Assembly (NCBI GenBank): GCA_022647615.1
Contig: JALCKZ010000001.1
Span: 298,178 to 362,177, forward strand
DNA from: Bacteroidales bacterium
GTDB lineage: Bacteria > Bacteroidota > Bacteroidia > Bacteroidales > UBA932
Length of the DNA stretch: 64,000 nt
Direction of reading: 5' to 3'
Shown: one piece after another, positions 26,910 to 35,132 of the stretch
How the letters are laid out: each line of letters begins with the position of its first letter
How positions within the stretch are numbered: the stretch's first letter is position 1
Translations under genes and position numbers: made by a program
The notes under the pieces: generated by a model
Databases searched by the model: none
The model's input: only the letters and a program-made list of their open reading frames with translations
Told to the model about the DNA's origin: nothing

Positions 26910-28247
26910 ATGAAAAAAGTTGCCGTAGTAATATTAAATTGGAACGGCAAGTCCTTCTTACAGAAGTACTTGCCGCCCCTTTTATTGAGCGTAAAGGAAC
27001 ATCTTTCAAACGCTGAAAGTTCCGCAAACGCAAACGCTGAAAGTTCCGCAAACGCAAATGCTGAAATTTCCGCAAACGCAGATGCTGAATTTTCCAACAA
27101 GGCAAATTCTGAAAGTTTTGGCAAAGTAAATTCTCCGACGGACTCTTATGCTGTTTCTGTGATTGTCGCGGACAACGGTTCAACAGATGGTTCTGAAGAA
27201 TTTGTCCGTACAGTTGAAGGCGTCGGGTATATCCCTCTTGGAAAAAACTGGGGATTCCCGGGCGGTTACAACAGAGCTTTTAAACAAATTTACGCAGATT
27301 ACTACGTCCTTTTAAATTCTGATATTTTGACTCCCGACGGCTGGTTGAATCCGCTGTTTAATTTTATGGAGGCCCACAAAGAGGCGGGAGTTTGTCAGCC
27401 AAAAATGCTCTCGCTCACAAGACATCTGGAAATAATTGAAGAATCTGTCGGGAGCAAAAAAAATAACTTAGCAGAGGCAGAAAAAAACAGACTGCCAAAT
27501 ATTGAAAAGCTTAATCCAGCAGAGGAGAAGAAAGAAGTCTTTGAGTATGCGGGAGCGGCCGGCGGATTTATTGACAGATGGGGATTTCCTTTCTGCCGCG
27601 GAAGGATTCTTTCTAGTGTGGAAGAGGATAGCGGGCAATACAATGATCCACGCAAAATCTTCTGGGCATCAGGAGCTTGCATGATGGTACGCAGCACGCT
27701 TTACCACAGGCTCGGAGGGCTGGACGAGAGTTTTTTTGCACACATGGAGGAGATTGATTTTTGCTGGAGAGCTGCACTGATGGGGAGTCAGATTTGGGCA
27801 GTACCGGAGAGTTATGTGTATCACTTGGGAGGAGGGACGCTGCCAAATAATTCTCCACGCAAACTTTATCTTAATTACCGAAATAATTTGTTGATGCTGC
27901 GGAAAAATTTACCGGAGCCAAGGGGCGGGATAAAATTATTCGGACGTACTTTTAGATTATTCAGCATACGCGGGTCCAGATTGCTCATCCGTAAATTCTT
28001 GGACGGACTTTCTGCAATCGCGTACATCCTGCAAGGTAAATTTTCTTACTGCGGCGCAGTATGGAAGGCACATAGGGACTATGGAAAAATGAAGCGCGCA
28101 CTTAAGCCTTCTCCCCGCTTGGACGGACTCCGCGGACCAAACGGAAAATCCTGCCGCTCAATTTATTGCGTAAACGGAGTATATCCGCACAGCATCATCC
28201 GCAAATTCTTCTGCGGATGCAGAAAGTTCTCAGATTTAAGATTCTAG
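26910..28247 (+). CDS. Family 2 glycosyltransferase with low-complexity insertion
   Basis: A GT-A-fold transferase, 445 residues, likely acting on surface glycans. N-terminal VAVVILNWNGKSFLQKYLPPLL, VIVADNGSTDGSEEF and VLLNSDILTPDGWL give the nucleotide-sugar site; GGLDESFFAHMEEIDFCWRA is the rhamnosyltransferase-like signature. Two peculiarities: residues 34-73 are an N/A/S/E-rich stretch encoded by five tandem 24-bp units, splitting strand 1 from the VADNGS strand; and the last 50 or so residues (from KPSPRLDGLRGPNGK) look unlike the family and are encoded by short repeats related to GGACGGACT. Both probably arose by repeat growth. Confidence 0.85.
   Translation: MKKVAVVILNWNGKSFLQKYLPPLLLSVKEHLSNAESSANANAESSANANAEISANADAEFSNKANSESFGKVNSPTDSYAVSVIVADNGSTDGSEEFVRTVEGVGYIPLGKNWGFPGGYNRAFKQIYADYYVLLNSDILTPDGWLNPLFNFMEAHKEAGVCQPKMLSLTRHLEIIEESVGSKKNNLAEAEKNRLPNIEKLNPAEEKKEVFEYAGAAGGFIDRWGFPFCRGRILSSVEEDSGQYNDPRKIFWASGACMMVRSTLYHRLGGLDESFFAHMEEIDFCWRAALMGSQIWAVPESYVYHLGGGTLPNNSPRKLYLNYRNNLLMLRKNLPEPRGGIKLFGRTFRLFSIRGSRLLIRKFLDGLSAIAYILQGKFSYCGAVWKAHRDYGKMKRALKPSPRLDGLRGPNGKSCRSIYCVNGVYPHSIIRKFFCGCRKFSDLRF
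27009..27128 (+). repeat. In-frame 24-bp tandem repeat (about 5 units) in the glycosyltransferase gene
   Basis: The first two units (27009-27032, 27033-27056) are identical; the next three diverge progressively. The period is a multiple of three, giving repeated NAESSANA in the protein. Confidence 0.9.
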
Positions 28248-28312
28248 GACCGGCAAGATTCTTCCTGCGGTTCTTCAAGGTTCTTTTTTCCATGCTTGGA
28301 AATTTAACAATA

Positions 28313-28499
28313 CCCGCGCGCCACGTGGCGCGCTAGCGTAGATGACATGCAGTTATGCAGCTTCATCACATCCACGTAACTGCTTGATCTGGAGTAGTCT
28401 GGGGCGGCGCTGTAAGTCAGACAGTTACAGAATATGTCTTTTTTAAAAAAGGAATCTTTCGTAACATGCTGAAGGCCAGCTCCCCCTAGGAGTACACCC
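28313..28499. repeat. Left boundary repeat of the transposase island
   Basis: Contains an 18-bp perfect palindrome GCGCGCCACGTGGCGCGC (28316-28333) at its outer edge and, at 28376-28499, a 124-bp segment that returns in inverted orientation at 30820-30943 with 3 mismatches that I can see. Open frames across it (GVLLGGAGLQHVTKDSFFKK...) are the same on both copies but have no recognisable domain, so I do not call them genes. Confidence 0.85.
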
Positions 28500-28768
28500 A
28501 GCGAAACCACTCACTCACTTATCTATCTGACTCCTTTTCTTCCTTTTTATTAACTTGCACAACTGAATCCATGTTGGATAGCACTTGAAGTATATCTTCA
28601 TGTTGAATTGTAATGAAGTGTATCCTGGTCTTTTATAACACCTACGTGGAATGGGATCTTGAGTGGAGTTGGATCGAGTTGGATAACACCTAAGTGGAGT
28701 TGGATCTTGAGTGGAGTTGGATAACACCTGATTAAACTTTTGTAAGTGAAACTTTTAAATATCACACA
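28500..28768. other. Intergenic region with imperfect repeats before the VOC gene
   Basis: No credible gene. Around 28636-28735 short blocks based on GTTGGATAACACCTAAGTGG and GGATCTTGAGTGGAGTT are repeated in tandem with small changes. No clear promoter consensus could be identified. Confidence 0.6.
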
Positions 28769-29203
28769 ATGGAACATACAAAAATCACAAAAATTGCGGC
28801 ACGCTTTGACCACATGAACATAGACGTTTCCAACCTTGAACGCAGTATTGAATTTTATGATAAAGCGCTTGGACTGAAAGAAGTTGGACATCGTATTGTA
28901 GCTCCCGACGGCTCCTTCATAATCGTTTATCTTGGTGAGATGGTGGAAGAACAAGCAGGAAAAGACAATAATACATATAGCGGTTTCCGCCTGGAACTTA
29001 CATGGTTACGGGCACATGCAAACAGACCTTATGAACTTGGAGAAAATGAGACTCACTTGTGTGTTCGCGTCCCAGGAGATTATGACAAGACACGTGAATA
29101 TCACCGCGCCATGGGTTGCATTTGCTATGAAAATGAGGCAATGGGGTTGTACTTTATTCATGACCCTGATGATTACTGGATTGAGGTTTTGCCTTTGAAG
29201 TAA
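28769..29203 (+). CDS. VOC-superfamily (glyoxalase-like) protein
   Basis: 144 residues forming the two beta-alpha-beta-beta-beta modules of the vicinal-oxygen-chelate fold. The first module has FDHMNIDVSNLERSIEFYDKALGL with a metal-ligand-type His; RLELTW provides a Glu; the second module has ETHLCVRV (His) and YWIEVLPL (Glu), the H-E-H-E pattern of glyoxalase I-like metal sites. Whether it is a lactoylglutathione lyase cannot be told. It sits between the 124-bp inverted repeats, so it may be cargo of the island or a resident gene that was flanked later. Confidence 0.8.
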   Translation: MEHTKITKIAARFDHMNIDVSNLERSIEFYDKALGLKEVGHRIVAPDGSFIIVYLGEMVEEQAGKDNNTYSGFRLELTWLRAHANRPYELGENETHLCVRVPGDYDKTREYHRAMGCICYENEAMGLYFIHDPDDYWIEVLPLK

Positions 29204-29228
29204 TTATTCACAAATCAGCTATTTCCAA

Positions 29229-29866
29229 TTCCGGAAAAGATTTGTACGGATTGGCTTGCTTTTTACGATGTTGCTTTTTTCTTCCTCGCAATTCAACATG
29301 ATATTTTTTGATTTCCGGAAAAGATTTGTACGGATTGGCTTGCTTTTTACGATGTTGCTTTTTCTTTCCTCTCAATTCACGTGAGATTTTTTGATTTCCG
29401 GAAAAGATTTGTACGGATTGGCTTGCTTTTTACGATGTTGCTTTTTTCTTCCTCGCAATTCACGTGATATTTTTTGATTTCCGGAAAAGATTTGTACGGA
29501 TTTGCTTGCTTTTTACGGTGATGCTTTTTTCTTCCTCGCGATCCACGTGAGATTTTTCCTTTTCCGGAAAAGATTTGTACGGATTGGCTTGCTTTTTACG
29601 ATGTTGCTTTTTCTTTCCTTGCAATTCAGTGAGATTTTTCTTTTTCTGGAAAAGATTTGTACGGATTGGCTTGCTTTTTACGGTGATGCTTTTTTCTTCC
29701 TCGCGATCCACGTGAGATTTTTCCTTTTCCGGAAAAGATTTGTACGGATTGGCTTGCTTTTTACGATGTTGCTTTTTCTTTCCTCTCAATTCACATGAGA
29801 TTTTTTGATTTCCGGAAAAGATTTGTACGAATTGGCTTGCTTTTTACGATGTTGCTTTTTTCTTGT
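29229..29866. repeat. 83-bp tandem repeat array, eight units
   Basis: Units start with TTCCGGAAAAGATTTGTACG at 29229, 29313, 29396, 29479, 29562, 29644 (TTCTGG), 29727 and 29810; the last is partial. The period is 82-84 bp, not a multiple of three, so open frames through it are not conserved coding. Each unit contains TTTGTACGGATTGGCTTGC and GATGTTGCTTTTT. Units 4 and 6 share a variant (CGGTGATGC, CGCGATCCACG), so duplication has been stepwise. No spacers exist, so it is not a CRISPR. Confidence 0.95.
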
Positions 29867-29976
29867 TTTTGAGCTTACGCGTTTGTTTGCTGTCACCCAG
29901 GTAAATTGTATGTTTTTACTTGATAATTAATACTTTAGCTGTTTATTTTGTGGAAAGATTTTACAAAATAAATATT

Positions 29977-30603
29977 ATGGAGACAACAAGAAATACCTGC
30001 ACTACCGGGGACTGCAACGTTTACCATGTGATGCTAAGAGGAGTGGATGGCAAGCCTCTTTTTTTAAAGGATGCAGATTATAGGAAATTTTTATTTCTGC
30101 TTAACAAGAGGCTGAATGAATTTAGTGCATCGCTCTATGGATTTGTACTGATGACAAATCATGTACATTTGCTTATGAAGTGTTATGATATAAAATCTTT
30201 AATCAATGTATTAACTAACGGATATACAGGATATTTCGTTAATACGTACAAACAATATTCTGCTCTGTTTGGAACTCCAAAAATTATTGAAAAACCGTCT
30301 GAGGAATTTATGGGAGAAAATCTTTGGTACATTTTAAATAATCCTGTGAAAGAAGGTATGAGTAAAACCCCTGGCGGCTATAAATACAGTTCATACCTAT
30401 TTTACACTAGGCGAAAAACAAAAATATCAAGTCTAATAAATGTAGATTGTAGTTTTGTTAAGGAGCACTATCAATCTATGTCTGAGCTAAATGAGGATTT
30501 AAAAGAGGATTTGAGGAGGAGTAAGTCTAAAAAGAAGTTTAGGAAATCCTATGGTCTAAAATATAATGGATGGAATAAGTGGAGAATGGGCAGTAAACAG
30601 TAA
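29977..30603 (+). CDS. REP-associated tyrosine transposase (Y1/HUH, IS200-like)
   Basis: 208 residues from ATG at 29977 (METTRNTCTTG); the frame is open upstream to 29920, but homology starts here. Features are the N-terminal YHVMLRGVDGKPLFLKDADYRKFL, the HUH motif in LMTNHVHLLMK, and ENLWYILNNPVKEGM with GGYKYSSYLFY late in the protein, characteristic of RAYT proteins. The catalytic tyrosine is likely in the YILNNPVK region. RAYTs are single-copy, domesticated transposases that act on short palindromic (REP) sequences, which are present nearby. The C-terminus is basic. The stop codon merges into the 14-bp tandem repeats. Confidence 0.88.
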   Translation: METTRNTCTTGDCNVYHVMLRGVDGKPLFLKDADYRKFLFLLNKRLNEFSASLYGFVLMTNHVHLLMKCYDIKSLINVLTNGYTGYFVNTYKQYSALFGTPKIIEKPSEEFMGENLWYILNNPVKEGMSKTPGGYKYSSYLFYTRRKTKISSLINVDCSFVKEHYQSMSELNEDLKEDLRRSKSKKKFRKSYGLKYNGWNKWRMGSKQ

Positions 30604-30812
30604 GCAGTAAGTAGTGAGTAGTAAGCAGTGGGTAGTAAGTAGTGAGTAGTGGGTAGTAAGCAGTGGGTAGTAAGCAGTGGGTAGTAAGCAGTGGGTAGTA
30701 AGCAGTGGGTAGTAAGCAGTGGGTAGTAAGTAGTGGGTAGTAAGTAGTGGGTAGTAAGCAGTGGGTAGTAAGCAGTGGGTAGTAAGCAGTGGGTAGTAAG
30801 CAGTGGGTAGTA
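30596..30812. repeat. 14-bp tandem repeat array after the transposase gene
   Basis: Degenerate 7-8-bp blocks (GTAAGCA, GTAGTGA) grade into about eleven clean 14-bp units GGGTAGTAAGCAGT. The array starts at the transposase stop codon (…AAACAG TAA GCAGTAAG) and ends just before the right 124-bp repeat. Confidence 0.9.
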
Positions 30813-30819
30813 TTATGCC

Positions 30820-30943
30820 GGGTGTACTCCTAGGGGGAGCTGGCCTTCAACATGTTACGAAAGATTCCTTTTTTAAAAAAGACATATTCTGCAACTGTCT
30901 GACTTACAGCGCCACCCCAGACTACTCCAGATCAAGCAGTTAC
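30820..30943. repeat. Right copy of the 124-bp inverted repeat
   Basis: Inverted match of 28376-28499, with 3 differences seen by eye (about 97.6% identity). It encloses an internal A/T palindrome CCTTTTTTAAAAAAG. Confidence 0.9.
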
Positions 30944-31021
30944 AGAAACATGATAGCACGCATGCAACAACCTTATTACAAGCCGTATACATGTATAGTA
31001 AATGTGAGACACAATTGCCAC

Positions 31022-31196
31022 AAAACTGCATGCTTGCTATACTGGCATGCAGAGCATTCCAAAGAAAAACTGCATGCTTGCTATGCTCGCATGCAGAGCA
31101 TTCCAAAGAAAAACTGCATGCTTGCTATACTGGCATGCAGAGCATTCCAAAGAAAACTGCATGCTTGCTATGCTCGCATGCAGAGCATTCCGCCAC
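31022..31196. repeat. Four tandem hairpin units (REP-like)
   Basis: Four units of 42-44 bp, each with CTGCATGC, an 11-base loop, then GCATGCAG, followed by AGCATTCC. Loops alternate between TTGCTATACTG and TTGCTATGCTC (1-3 and 2-4), implying duplication of a two-unit block. Simple stem-loops like this are the substrates of RAYT transposases. Confidence 0.85.
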
Positions 31197-31246
31197 AAAG
31201 CGGCGTAATGCATTGTGGTTTACGTGGCTGCCGCCACGAGGAGGCA

Positions 31247-31309
31247 GCGCGCCACGTGGCGCGCGGGCAATAAAAAAGAGAAGCAAATTTGCTTCTCTTT
31301 TTTATTGCC
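31247..31309. repeat. Right edge of the island: GC palindrome and perfect 44-bp palindrome
   Basis: 31247-31264 is an identical copy of the 18-bp palindrome GCGCGCCACGTGGCGCGC found at the left edge. Immediately beyond, 31266-31309 is a perfect 44-bp palindrome (GGCAATAAAAAAGAG... and mirror), with T-runs on both sides. It can terminate transcription in both directions. Confidence 0.85.
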
Positions 31310-31327
31310 TTGTGTTTTCCAATGCCC

Positions 31328-31615
31328 CTACTCGTCCACGGTCCAGGTGAAGACACGTAGTCCAAGGGCGGGAAATTGTGAATCTAAGTCCAGAAGACGT
31401 TTCTTTAAATCGGCCACGTCTGCATCTGGAGCAAAGATTAAAATAGAGGAATTCATGGTTGGCCATGCGTGGCTTCCATAGTGCGGTTCGCCATTTATGC
31501 TGCCGCGTCCGCGGACTTGCGCCCAGTTTGTAAATCCCTTAATGTTAGTCTTTTCCAAGAGTGCAAGGATTGCATCATAATGAGCCTCATTAAATGTTGT
31601 AAATATTGCTTTCAT
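31328..31615 (-). CDS. PG0541-family, PII-like transporter-associated protein
   Basis: 95 residues with a ferredoxin-like PII-type fold: MKAIFTTFNEAHYDAILALL, then IKGFTNWAQVRGRGSINGEPHYGSHAWP, and the late strand. The family is found in Bacteroidetes next to RND efflux operons, as here. It is presumed to bind a small ligand or the pump and regulate it; this is unproven. It is the last gene of the efflux operon but is separated from the pump gene by 292 bp holding a 13-bp tandem array. Confidence 0.8.
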   Translation of the reverse strand: MKAIFTTFNEAHYDAILALLEKTNIKGFTNWAQVRGRGSINGEPHYGSHAWPTMNSSILIFAPDADVADLKKRLLDLDSQFPALGLRVFTWTVDE

Positions 31616-31648
31616 GTAATTGTCAATTTTTAAATTTTAAAGATTTTT

Positions 31649-31907
31649 CAAAATCTTATTCCAAAATCTTATTCCAAAATCTTATTCCAAAATCTTATTC
31701 CAAAATCTTATTCCAAAATCTTATTCCAAAATCTTATTCCAAAATCTTATTCCAAAATCTTATTCCAAAATCTTATTCCAAAATCTTATTCCAAAATCTT
31801 ATTCCAAAATCTTATTCTAAAATCTTATTCTAAAATCTTCATTCCAAAATCCCATTCCAAAATCTTATTCCAAAATCCCATTCTAAAATCTTATTCCAAA
31901 ATCTTCA
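31649..31907. repeat. 13-bp tandem repeat array, about 20 units
   Basis: The unit is CAAAATCTTATTC; units toward the 31907 end carry substitutions (CCCATTC, CTTCATT). It fills almost the entire gap between the PG0541 gene and the stop codon of the RND permease. The period of 13 breaks any frame, so this is non-coding. Confidence 0.95.
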
Positions 31908-34900
31908 TTAAGCATTGGGTTCCGGGACGGAAACTTTTGCGGCTTCTAGGGCCTTGATGCGTTTTTTATCTTTTTTCCTTTGGTGTTTAACTCCGTTGCC
32001 GGCAAAGATTGCATAAACTGTCGGGACCAAAACCAAGGTAATTACAGTGGAGACACTTAAGCCCCATGCTACTGTAAGTCCCATGCCTTTCCACATCTCT
32101 GAGCCTTCACCTGTTCCTGCTGCAAGAGGAATCATACCCAGCACTGTTGTTAATGTTGTCATAAGAACGGGTCTTAGTCTGGAGTGTCCCGCCGTTACAA
32201 CTGCCTGAGTGATACCCATTCCGCGCTCTCTTTGCAGGTTGGTATAGTCCACAAGCACAATACCGTTTTTAACAACAATACCAATTAGCATGATGACACC
32301 AATCATGGCCATGACGCTCATTGGCGTTCCGGTGATGGCGAGTCCTATGACTACTCCAACAAACGCAAACGGTACCGCCATCATTATAACAAACGGATAG
32401 GTAAGCGATTCAAACTGCGCAGCCATTACAATGAATACCAGCAAGACAATTAGAATCAACAAAGTGAACAAATCGGAATACATATCTTTCTGATCCTCAT
32501 AAGTTCCTCCGACTTGCCAAGATATTCCGGCAGGGAAATGCACATTGTTTAACTTTTGCTGAATACCATTTAGCAAATCACTGGAAGCCATTCCCTTTGG
32601 AAGTGCGGCAGTTACGGAGATATATCTTTGTCTGTCTTTTCTCTCAATCGTAGGAGGTGTCATCTCTTCTTCAACCTTACCTAACTCTCTGATTTTTATT
32701 CCTTTACCCTGAGAGTTATATACTGTGATATTTTCAATATCCTCTACGGATTGTCTGTACTCAGGAGCATATCTGACTTTAATATCATACTCATCACCTT
32801 CCTCTCTAAATTCAGAAGCAGTAGCGCCGTTAATTCTGTTCCTTAAGTATTGTGAAACAGTAGCGGTATTCAAACCGTTAATTGCAACTTTCTCTCTATC
32901 CAGGTTTACTCTGTACTCAGGAGTGTATGCATCCCTGCTGACCAAAACCTGCTGAACACCTTTGAATGATTTGAACTGCTTTACAACTTCCTGTGCGGCA
33001 GCATCTGTAGCGTTAAAATCATATCCGTAAATATCAATCTCAACACCTTGCTGTCCTCCCATGCCTCCCTGCTGTCCTCCTGCAATTACCTGTGATTTAC
33101 GTATTTGCGGATACTTTGCAAGTTCATTTCTTAACACATCTGAAAGTTCTGTAAGCCCCCTCTTTCTCTTCTCAACGCTGCAAAGACGGATGTTGAAATT
33201 TATAATATTTGTACCGTTGCTCTGCAAGGAAGCAAACAAATTGTCGCTGTCCGCCGTACCTTCAGAAACTGAATTCACCTCAATCTCAGGCTCCAGCTTC
33301 ATGAATCTTTGCTGAAGCATAAGGGCAAAGTCTCTTGTAATTTCTTGTCTTGTCCCGACAGGTAATTCCACCTTTACGGAAATTCTGGCATTATCCTGCT
33401 GCGGGAAAAATTCGCTCTTAATAAACGGACCGCAGATAGCAAGCACGCCAACAAAAATTCCTGTCGCGATGAAAACAACTTGTCTTCTGTGATGAACAGC
33501 CCAGTCCAGCAGCTTAGCATATCCTCTATTTAAAGCATTGAGTCCCTTATCAATAGGAGTGAACAGCGCCTCATGTAATTTAGTCTTTTTGTTTTTAAGC
33601 CTTAACATCTGAGAACACATCATTGGAGTAAGAGCAAGTGCGCACAACAATGATACAACCATAATGATGCTGACCATCCAGCCAAGCTGCCTGAACATAA
33701 TTCCGCTCAATCCGCTAATCATGGTTAAAGGCAAGAAGACGGCAAGTACTGTAAGTGTGGATGCCACAACGGAAAGCGCAACCTCATTGGTAGCATAAAC
33801 CGCCGCCTGCTTTGGAGAACTTCCCCGTTCTATGTGGGTGGTCACGTTCTCCAACACCACTATCGCATCATCCACCACCATTCCAATCGCAATTGACAGT
33901 GAACTCATTGAGATGATATTCAGCGTGTTACCCGTAGCAAGCAAATAAGCCATAGACGCCAGCAAAGAGACAGGTATGGTAGTAATGATTATCAAAGTTG
34001 CCCTCCATCTTCCCAAGAAGACAAAGACAACAAGCATAACCAAAGCAAGAGTAATGAAAATAGTCTCTTTCAAACTCCCGATAGTTCTTACAATGTTATC
34101 TGACGTATTTACAATTTCACCAATCTTAACGTCAGAAGGAAGAGTGCTTTCTATTTGAGGAAGCATCTTCTCTACCTGCCTTGCAATTTCCACAGAGTTA
34201 GCGCCGGTCTGCTTTTGAATTACAATCATTCCACCCTTCTTTCCGCTGATATAACTCTCTTGCGAACGCTCCTCCATTCCATCAACAACCCTTGCAACAT
34301 CCTTTAAATAAACGGTTCTGCCGCCATAGCTGCCAACAACAATATTCTCCATCTCCTGCGCGGAACCAAATTCTTTTTGCACTCTTAGGGAATAGTTGTT
34401 TGAGCCAATATCTATTGAGCCGGCAGGCATATTCAAATTTTCTGTGCCTATTATGCTCGCGATAGATTCTATTGGAATATTGTATGCATCCAGTTTGTAA
34501 GGATCGCAATAAACTTTTATCTCTCTCTTTGGAACGCCCATGATAGAAACGGAGCCAACGCCCGGAGTTCTTGCCAGCGTATTTACAACCTTGTCATCCA
34601 ACAATTTATACAAACCAGGCATGCTCTCTTTAGCAGTAACAGAGAGAACTATGATAGGAATATCATCAGATGAAAATTTAAAAATTATCGGGTTTCCCGC
34701 AGCATCAGGCAAGGAGGATTTTACCATCTCCAGTTTATCTCTGATATCATTTGTTGCAACATCAATATCTCTTCCATACTTAAACTCGCATGTTACAACA
34801 GAGATATTCTCTCTAGACTGGGAAGTTAAATGCTTAAGATAACTCACGCTATTAAGAGTATTCTCAATTGGCTTGGTTACATTACTTTCTATATCTGAAG

Positions 34901-35066
34901 CACTTGCACCTGCATAAGAGGTCATAACCATAATGGAATTACTCTCTATATGCGGATACAAATCTATGGGCAGCTTTGTAAAAGCAAAGATTCCCAAGAT
35001 TGCTATGGCCACAAATATCAGCGCGGTGGAAATTGGATTCTTAACCGCCGATGAATATAAACTCAT
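31908..35066 (-). CDS. RND-family multidrug efflux permease (AcrB/MexB-like, HAE1)
   Basis: 1052-residue inner-membrane proton-driven pump. It starts MSLYSSAVKNPISTALIFVAIAILGIFAFTKLPIDLYP, as HAE1 pumps do. TM4 has the proton-relay pair in SLSIAIGMVVDDAIVVLENV (two adjacent Asp). TM10-12 include LVFIVMAAQFESLTYPF and GIVVKNGIVLVDYTN. Two large periplasmic loops are present. It partners with the adaptor (35133) and TolC-type channel (36279) encoded upstream in the same operon. Contains CTGTCGGGA at 32018 and 33353 and CTGTCGCGA at 33461. Confidence 0.96.
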   Translation of the reverse strand: MSLYSSAVKNPISTALIFVAIAILGIFAFTKLPIDLYPHIESNSIMVMTSYAGASASDIESNVTKPIENTLNSVSYLKHLTSQSRENISVVTCEFKYGRDIDVATNDIRDKLEMVKSSLPDAAGNPIIFKFSSDDIPIIVLSVTAKESMPGLYKLLDDKVVNTLARTPGVGSVSIMGVPKREIKVYCDPYKLDAYNIPIESIASIIGTENLNMPAGSIDIGSNNYSLRVQKEFGSAQEMENIVVGSYGGRTVYLKDVARVVDGMEERSQESYISGKKGGMIVIQKQTGANSVEIARQVEKMLPQIESTLPSDVKIGEIVNTSDNIVRTIGSLKETIFITLALVMLVVFVFLGRWRATLIIITTIPVSLLASMAYLLATGNTLNIISMSSLSIAIGMVVDDAIVVLENVTTHIERGSSPKQAAVYATNEVALSVVASTLTVLAVFLPLTMISGLSGIMFRQLGWMVSIIMVVSLLCALALTPMMCSQMLRLKNKKTKLHEALFTPIDKGLNALNRGYAKLLDWAVHHRRQVVFIATGIFVGVLAICGPFIKSEFFPQQDNARISVKVELPVGTRQEITRDFALMLQQRFMKLEPEIEVNSVSEGTADSDNLFASLQSNGTNIINFNIRLCSVEKRKRGLTELSDVLRNELAKYPQIRKSQVIAGGQQGGMGGQQGVEIDIYGYDFNATDAAAQEVVKQFKSFKGVQQVLVSRDAYTPEYRVNLDREKVAINGLNTATVSQYLRNRINGATASEFREEGDEYDIKVRYAPEYRQSVEDIENITVYNSQGKGIKIRELGKVEEEMTPPTIERKDRQRYISVTAALPKGMASSDLLNGIQQKLNNVHFPAGISWQVGGTYEDQKDMYSDLFTLLILIVLLVFIVMAAQFESLTYPFVIMMAVPFAFVGVVIGLAITGTPMSVMAMIGVIMLIGIVVKNGIVLVDYTNLQRERGMGITQAVVTAGHSRLRPVLMTTLTTVLGMIPLAAGTGEGSEMWKGMGLTVAWGLSVSTVITLVLVPTVYAIFAGNGVKHQRKKDKKRIKALEAAKVSVPEPNA

Positions 35067-35132
35067 ATTAAATAATTATTTTCATTAAACTTTAAATGCC
35101 GTCATCATTGCCGCGGCTTGCAATACTCAACT

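Noticed and set aside
28304-28510. Minus-strand 68-codon gene (GVLLGGAGLQHVTKDS...)
   Set aside because: It lies in the inverted repeat and no homology is recognised; likely repeat sequence.
29460-29798. Open frames on both strands across the 83-bp array
   Set aside because: The repeat period is not a multiple of three and the translated protein changes frame from unit to unit.
29229-29866. CRISPR array
   Set aside because: The units are contiguous with no unique spacers and there are no cas genes.
30803-31273. Plus-strand frame of 156 codons over the island's right side
   Set aside because: It runs through the inverted repeat, the hairpins and the GC palindrome; no domain is recognisable, and the same peptide appears in the left repeat.
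31606-31833. Frame translating the 13-bp array (SKILFQNLIPK repeats)
   Set aside because: It is a by-product of a non-triplet tandem repeat.
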